Source: Apophysomyces variabilis (Eukaryota > Mucoromycota > Mucoromycetes > Mucorales > Mucoraceae). From it: DNA of 64,000 bases. Of this stretch, positions 58,270-64,000 are shown piece after piece; position 1 is the first letter of the stretch; each line of letters opens with the position of its first letter. The notes beneath the pieces were generated by a model. The model was not told where the DNA came from, did not search any database, and worked only from the letters and a program-made list of their open reading frames with translations. The DNA is taken from assembly GCA_002749535.1 (NCBI GenBank), contig MZZL01000409.1, positions 1,671,527 to 1,735,526 of the forward strand, given 5' to 3'. The position numbers and the translations under genes are program-made.

Positions 58270-59451
58270 ATCAAGATACAGGGTCCACAAAGAATGGGTA
58301 TCATGCGAACAAGCTGTCAATTACAGTCCCTTCAGCGAAGAACAATTTATATCTTCACTGCGGCAAATTTTGCTGTAATCATAATGACTGGAGCACTAAT
58401 TCACCAACTTAAACTCGCTTGGGTTAAAGCCCTTAATAGCTTCAAAGAGCCATCGGAACACAAGTCGATTGGTAAAGTATTGTTATCATTATTATACATC
58501 GCTGGTAATCTTCCATTCTCCTTTAGTTTCAATGTTATTGAAGAAGCACAAGCCTCGAAGCTAACCGCGGTTGCCATACCCTCACAACTTATATACGTGG
58601 ATAGCCAGCATCGCAACAGCTATCATTCGACCGCTGCTGGACATGACATTCCTACCAGCTTCATCACCACTTGTTTCTTCACGAACGTTTAGCATGGCTT
58701 CATTCTACCATTTAAACCCTCTGTTGCCTCGTCTTTGTCTCCATTACCGTTTTAGCACGGTAGTCTGCAACGCATTAGAGTCACATGCTAAACCGTCTTT
58801 TTCTCCCTACGTGTCAAGATAATCTTTTAATATATGCCTCTAAATAATCTGTCTAAACTAGCCATGCGACACCGTCGCACTGTGCTTAGTTGATACGTTA
58901 AGAATGATATTTCATGGAAGGCTTCTTTTGTGACGTCTCAACGTTTTTTAATAGCAGTAAGCAAACTTTGGCGAAGAAATTCATACCATATCAATTTCGA
59001 AAGAGCTTTCTTTCTACTTGGAATTTTTAGGCAAATAGAGTTTTCTATGCGACGAATTACCGTAATGCACATGTGCAGTGTTCTAATTTGCATGGCTTGG
59101 ACACAATCACGCCAGATTCACCATATTCGTACTACTAAGAAAAGTAGAGTTATACAAAGGTTTACAACAAACAGAAATCCCGTGCTGAATTTATCTTTCC
59201 GCAGTGTTAGCGTAACAGCAGCAACTTCCGATTGCTTATGTGAACTATTGATACACGTTTTTTTGTTCATTTCTTCGGTCTGTATACGATTTAAACCAAT
59301 TCAGATGTCTGTGAATAGCCAATGTGACATTGCAAAGAGGACTAATAAACACAGAGCTGATCGCGTTCAAACAGATAGAAATGCATTGCTACACAATCTA
59401 TTGCTTCTGTTTTTATTCGTACAAATGCTGCAGAATTATAGAAAAAGCTAA
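58270..59451 (+). CDS. possible multi-span membrane protein, unrecognised
   Basis: From about 58292 the frame reads MGIMRTSCQLQSLQRRTIYI followed by two good hydrophobic spans, FTAANFAVIIMTGALIHQL and VLLSLLYIAGNLPFSFSFNV, with a charged loop KEPSEHKSIG between. A further hydrophobic stretch (WIASIATAIIRPLLDMTFLP) lies in another frame from 58598, reachable by splicing. A downstream frame at 58930-59451 carries more spans (CELLIHVFLFISSVCIRF). I could not find a set of joins covering all parts, so this may be a decayed or partly mis-read gene. No family recognised. The stop overlaps the convergent CAP gene's stop. Confidence 0.35.
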
Positions 59452-60022
59452 TTCTTTTTGGAATTTTTAGGAGGAAGGACATTCTCAATAAAGTAGCCAT
59501 TATCATCCGAAACGATGTTACCGAATTCCAGATAGCTACATGTGTATAATTTTGCTCCGTTTAAGTTAGCACATGTTTTGACACCACAGCCGATTTCTGT
59601 GGTTGATTTCCACACGAGTTGAGTGAAATGGCCAGTTTTGCCGGAAAAACCAGGATTAGAATAATCATAGTCCTTGACTTCATTGTACCACGCGGAAATA
59701 GCACTTCCCCAGTTAGGATAACCATATGCAAGGTTTTCACCATAGTCGCCCTAAGAGAAGAAATCATGCGTTTAATTCAATCATTTTTTTTCCAAAGGAC
59801 TGTATTTACTTTGCTATGTTTGAACTGGCAGCGATTAGACCATTTTTGGGCGTAGGTAGCCAAGGTACTATTCCATCTCAAAGGAGGAGCTTGATGTTTT
59901 GCGCGATATTTGTTATGGACGCGTAGAATGTTTTTGGCAGCAGCAGCAGAAGTTGCAGCTGTCAACTGCACAACGGCAAGAAGCACCAAGAGAGGAAAAG
60001 TAAGGAAAGTAAAGGAGACCAT
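59448..60022 (-). CDS. secreted CAP-domain protein (PR-1/SCP/Pry-like)
   Basis: CAP proteins are secreted, and fungal members (Pry) bind sterols and fatty acids. Exon 1 (59810-60022) begins MVSFTFLTFPLLVLLAVVQL, a clear signal peptide cut near TAATSA, then AKNILRVHNKYRAKHQAPPL, LRWNSTLATYAQKWSNRCQF and HSK. A 59-nt intron joins in phase 0 to exon 2: GDYGENLAYGYPNWGSAISA, WYNEVKDYDYSNPG, the signature GHFTQLVWKSTTEIGCGV and CSYLEFGNIV. The His, Glu and Cys residues of the CAP pocket are present. The protein is 171 aa, minimal for the family with no Ser-rich or repeat extension. A TATA-like TATATAAA lies 62 bp upstream. Confidence 0.92.
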
Positions 60023-60083
60023 ACCAGATGGCAGATGAAGCTAGATCAAAGATAGAGTTTCTTTTTCGGATCCCAGAGGTTGG

Positions 60084-60091
60084 TTTATATA
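60084..60091 (-). promoter_or_regulatory. TATA box of the CAP gene
   Basis: TATATAAA on the minus strand, about 62 bp upstream of the ATG at 60022. Confidence 0.55.
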
Positions 60092-60393
60092 TCCTAACCT
60101 ACTCTTTTATTTTGTCAATCGTATTCGGTTTCGTACTGCACAAATAAATGGCTAATTATTACGGTAACACGTAACAGCACTAAAGAAGCCAAAGAGTTCT
60201 AAGAACACGAGGGTAATGACGGGAGGCCTGTGATGATTTGATCGGACTATTCCCGCAAACCTTAATTTTTGTTCGCGATCGCTTCCCATTACATCACCCG
60301 CTGATCCTTCTCTTATTCCCTTTTCAAAGCTTTCCTTAATTGTGCTCGTTTCATCTGAATAAGCAACCCAACAGCTGCTTTCAAGATAAGGCC

Positions 60394-60964
60394 CTATTCA
60401 TTATTTTGGTTTGGTTTATCAGTGGCACGGACCTTCAGACTGGAGAAAAAAACCCTTACCATTGTGATAAATCCATTGATAATTAGCGGAAATGCATAGA
60501 TTGAAACAATGAATAGTCCAGAATCATCGAAATAATTGGCGGACGAAAACTTTTCCCAATGTTCTGCACCAAGATTGTTCAATGGGCGTGTAAGACCAGC
60601 TAAAGCCACTGCATAAAATTCAACATGTCAATTAAACCGTAAAGCATGATCACATAAAGAGAAACCTACCTAACACAAAAAAGTAAATAGATAGTGCAGA
60701 ATGATGATTACGCAATAAAAATGCTAGGATAAAGCAGGCAACATGAAACCCGAGTAGACATTGTAGCCATGGCTGTGACCAATCAATCTATCACTTTGCG
60801 ATCAACACCACTAGTTCACAGGCATTATGGAAAGCACTCACTGCATCAAGGAACTGGATCGTCTCTTGCGAAAACTTCTCAAACAATGATTCTTGGCCCG
60901 AAGCAGACGAGTCGGTTTGCAATGGCTTCAGATATTCTTGGAGCAGGTCGCTGAGGGATGCCAT
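60394..60964 (-). CDS. TMEM18 homologue
   Basis: TMEM18 is a small nuclear-envelope membrane protein; the human gene is linked to body weight, but the molecular role is unsettled. Three exons, 60842-60964, 60670-60772 and 60394-60608, total 441 nt (146 aa), matching the usual length. Exon 1 reads MASLSDLLQEYLKPLQTDSS; exon 2 gives PWLQCLLGFHVACFILAFLL and RNHHSALSIYFFVL; exon 3 starts VALAGLTRPLNNLGAEHWEK and contains NYFDDSGLFIVSIYAFPLII, the family hallmark. Three spans are predicted, and the tail is Lys/Arg-containing as expected. A GTAAGG...TTTCTCCAG string inside exon 3 is only 20 nt and is read as coding. It is divergent from DNAJC3. Confidence 0.9.
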
Positions 60965-61146
60965 AGGTGTTGTCAATCTAAGCAACTCTGGCGGGATCAA
61001 ATATTAGCCGCACAAACCAGTATCATCTGTCATGAACCAATGAGAAAAAACCACGATCCAATAGATTCTGCAAGAAGGCACAAGGATAAAGTGAACTGTG
61101 GACTAACTGCGTTTTCTACGAATTATTTGTTATCCTTTGAAACGAA
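60965..61146. promoter_or_regulatory. 182-bp shared promoter of TMEM18 and DNAJC3
   Basis: The two start codons face away from each other with 182 bp between them, so the region must serve both genes. No TATA box or unfolded-protein-response element was clear by eye. Confidence 0.6.
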
Positions 61147-63003
61147 ATGAAGCACTCACACTTCCTCGCTTGCGTGCTTCCTTTCCTTTTTCCGATTACA
61201 ATAGCAGCGGATGTTCAAAGCTACTTACAGAAAGGCAACGAATTCCTGTTGACAGGCCAGCTGAATTCAGCATTGCTTAATTTCGATGCCGCCATTCGTA
61301 AGTTATATCCATAATTACTAATTGTCTTTAACGAAAGATAAAACATTAACACATTGATTAGAGGAGGAGCCCGATAATTATCTGGCATACTACAAACGGG
61401 CAACAGCGTACTTGTCCCTCGGACGTAACCAAAATGCTCTTACCGATTTCACAAAGATCCTTGCTTTGAAACCCGACTTTGATCAAGTTCTGATCCAACG
61501 CGCACGTCTATATGCCAAAGAAGGTGAATTTAAACTGGCGAAAGTAGATTTACAAAACTATCTGAAGACTCGCTCCAATGACAAAGATGCCGTGCAACTG
61601 GTAATCATGAGTGTGTTTCGACAGCCTTGTGTATACTTAAACAACACATGATTCTAGCGGGATTCGATTGAAAATGCAGAGACAGCTATATCCCGTGCGG
61701 AAGAAGCACTTACTCTTGGCCACTTTGACGACTGTCTACGAGAGGTTGCTAGTGCTCGCATGACTGCACCGAGATTACCGCGGTTACGGTTGCTTGCTGC
61801 TGAATGTCATATGGCACAGGGAGACATGGAAAGCGCTGCAGAAGATTTGACGTAAGTTATTCCTCAATTGATGAAAGCAATGGCGGTCTTATCAATATGC
61901 AAATAGCCGGGCTTCGCAACTTATGCCATCTGATGCTGATTTATTGATCAAACTGGCAAAGATCAATTTCTACTCTTTATACGAGACACAAGGTGCCATT
62001 TCTCCTGCTAAACAGTGTCTTCACTATGATCCTGAACAAAAACAATGCAAACAACTATATCGATTACTCAAGAAGCTGGATAAGGAATTAAAGGGGATTC
62101 AAGACGACCTGGAAGCGAAAAAGTACGCGACGGCCGCCAACAAATTGATTGGCACTGCCAGCAAAAAGGGACTGATCGCAACTATTGATGAACAGTTCGA
62201 CGAATTCCATAAATCACTGACAAGTCATCCTATTCCCAAGCGGCTGCACTTAGCATGCTACGAACTTGCCTGCAGGATATATGGGCAACAAAAGTCCAAG
62301 GACGAAGCAAAGATTGATAAATGGTGCTCAGCGACATTGGAACTCCAGGAAGATAATGTGGATGCACTTACTTATCGAGGTGAAATACGATTGCAAGCAC
62401 ACGAATATGAAGCAGCTGCCAAAGACTTTCAACGTGCAGACGAGGCATCTGAGGGACAAAATCGTCGTGTCCGGCATTTATTACAACGTGCTCAGCAAAT
62501 GTTACGGCAAAGCAAGCGACGGGATTATTATAAAATATTAGGTAATTATCACGCTTTTTCTTGCTGAACGCAAAACGGAAAAGTGAATATCTTTTGAATA
62601 GGTGTTGCACGCGATGCTGATGCTCGAACTATCAAGAAGGCATACCGTCTGAAGGCACAAGAGTGGCATCCGGACAAGTACAGTGGTGACTTGAGCAAAG
62701 AGGAGGTGGAAAAAAAGATGGCTGATATTAATCAAGCGTATGAAGTTTTGAGTGATGAAGGTATGTTCCTTTTCATTCTTGTAATTACACGGAATTTTTC
62801 TCATGTGTGTTGCTACAGACAAACGAAGGCAATTCGATAACGGCTTCGATCCATATGAACCGGAAAATGGACAAGCTGGTGGCCCTGGTGGTCATCCATT
62901 CCATGGCCAGAATCCTTTTGCTCATTTCCAAGGAGGATTTCCTTTTAATGGTGGTGGTTTCCCAGGTGGAGGCCAACCATTCACTTTCAAGATGCAATTT
63001 TAA
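61147..63003 (+). CDS. ER co-chaperone DNAJC3/p58IPK homologue (TPR + J domain)
   Basis: DNAJC3 sits in the ER lumen, binds unfolded clients with TPR repeats and delivers them to BiP through its J domain. The start at 61147 gives MKHSHFLACVLPFLFPITIA, a signal peptide, then DVQSYLQKGNEFLLTGQLNS. TPR units include LAYYKRATAYLSLGRNQNAL and LIQRARLYAKEGEFKLAKVD; later exons have RLRLLAAECHMAQGDMESAA and VDALTYRGEIRLQAHEYEAA. The J domain reads KRRDYYKILG, VARDADARTIKKAYRLKAQE, the WHPDKYS motif with intact HPD, and MADINQAYEVLSDE. A Gly/Phe-rich tail (PFNGGGFPGGGQPF) ends the protein at 63003, like other DNAJC3s. Six short introns all join in frame. No C-terminal KDEL-type signal is present. About 510 aa and intact. 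Confidence 0.93.
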
Positions 63004-63901
63004 AATGCCCATATATGTACCGTACACCCAGAAAAACCTCTGAAATCAGTAGGTAATGTCATCTTTCCCTTCCCACCACAGTTTCCGAACATTCAAATAC
63101 ACAAAAGTAAAAATCGATGAATCTAACAAAAAATAATGTCTCCTGATGATAGCAGTGTCGTTTAATATCCTTATTAGTTTCGGCACGTTCGTACTTCACG
63201 CACGCGAGATTAGTTCACAATAGCCTAAAAAGACATTTAGTAAAACAATAGCAGTTAATCGATCGAATTATCCGTCACTATAGCAATGCTATGACACTTT
63301 GTTACCTCCTTACCGTAGATACAGACACGCAGTACAACATCCATCCACCTGGTTTTCAGCTTGTGCAGTTTTATTGTACCTAATGGATTTGATAGATCAT
63401 GAATTAGTTTTGTTATTGTTGGCAGTGAATCACAGGACGTTCATGTTCCAAATAGTGACCAACTTCACAAGAAATATCACGTTACATTATGCTTAGACAG
63501 CATGATATCCGGAAAATGAAGGATGAACGTCGGTGTGACAGGGAGCACGACAAAAAAGATGTTGATGATCAAAGAAGGCATACACGTACCCACTGCCAAT
63601 ATGCTGTAAAATATGATATAATGATGTACACTGAGCCTGTTACAGCTGGGGAGAATTTAATGTAGGATGCGCTGGAGGGTTATAATGCAGATGCATAATT
63701 CTCATAGACAGAATATCGATTTGTTTTCCAATGTTTCTCTATCTTGTGCAGCAGTAATGTAATAGTGACGCATTCCCCAGGGGATATGTCGAGTTTGAAA
63801 ATGGCTGGCCCAAAAAAAACGAATCGATGTGTGCCAATGCCTCTTTATAACTTTCGCTCTTCTAATCCAAACCCCTCCCCAAGTTCATTTACCTTTTGTA
63901 A
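63004..63901. other. intergenic, right end
   Basis: DNAJC3 3' flank and, at the right, a C-rich stretch (ccaaacccctccccaag) just before the ATG of the next gene. Frames at 63299-63496 and 63744-63947 have no motif. Confidence 0.45.
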
Positions 63902-64000
63902 ATGTCAACTTCATCACCAGAAGCACCTCCAAAGCTTGCCATTTTAACTCAACAGAACTCTTCACTCGGGATCAGTCAGGCATTATATGCAGAAGGCAAT
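63902..64000 (+). CDS. 5' end of an unidentified gene (partial, cut by the window)
   Basis: ATG at 63902 opens a frame that stays open for 33 codons to the window edge (MSTSSPEAPPKLAILTQQNS onward). A pyrimidine-rich leader precedes it, as for other genes here. Too short to identify. Confidence 0.45.
   Translation, partial: MSTSSPEAPPKLAILTQQNSSLGISQALYAEGN

Noticed and set aside
60430..60470. 20-nt intron in TMEM18 (GTAAGG to CTCCAG)
   Set aside because: Too short to splice, and splicing would create an immediate stop; read as coding.
1..64000. tRNA, rRNA and CRISPR search by eye
   Set aside because: No cloverleaf with a convincing T-loop, no rRNA and no regularly spaced repeats were seen; a tRNAscan run would settle tRNAs.

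Overview
The window is eukaryotic and almost certainly from a filamentous early-diverging fungus, probably Mucoromycota/Mucorales. The genes are split by short GT-AG introns (mostly 40-80 nt) and spaced by AT-rich DNA. The gene set fits that lineage: eisosome Pil1, a Kch1-type potassium transporter, a Crz1-like zinc finger, a CYSTM protein, FHIP, TMEM18, an alpha-arrestin and DAL5/DHA1-type transporters. There are no bacterial operons. Gene names are assigned by protein motif recognition only.

Layout. 0-1.1 kb: decayed Tc1/mariner-IS630-type transposase. 1.7-13.2 kb (minus strand): UTP6, FHIP and UTP22/NOL6; two of the three are SSU-processome factors. 13.3-20.4 kb: an island of mobile DNA. 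It holds a chimeric retrocopy (a full U6 snRNA fused to a 5'-truncated LINE, bounded by a 17-bp target-site duplication and disrupted by an apparently artefactual N gap), a Fanzor/TnpB-like nuclease gene with one frame break, a 277-bp MITE and a cluster of older foldback repeats. 21.8-28.5 kb: a Ser/Asp-rich basic-tailed protein, an ACMSD-type amidohydrolase, a tetraspan protein and Pil1. 30-37.7 kb: a DAL5-type MFS permease, a tiny CYSTM protein, an alpha-arrestin and a DHA1-type MFS exporter. 37.7-43.1 kb is gene-poor with a 988-bp TIR element. 43.1-55.6 kb: a zinc-ribbon protein, glutaminyl-tRNA synthetase, a Crz1-like factor and Kch1. 58-63 kb: a doubtful membrane protein, a secreted CAP/PR-1 protein, and TMEM18 and DNAJC3/p58IPK head to head. 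The 5' end of another gene runs off the right edge.

Functional themes: ribosome small-subunit assembly (UTP6, UTP22), membrane and ion homeostasis (Pil1, Kch1, Crz1-like, the MFS permeases and an arrestin that typically controls permease endocytosis), and ER folding (DNAJC3). The most notable structure is the U6-LINE chimera 85 bp upstream of UTP22, beside the Fanzor-like gene. All exon joins were made by eye and need RNA-seq support.
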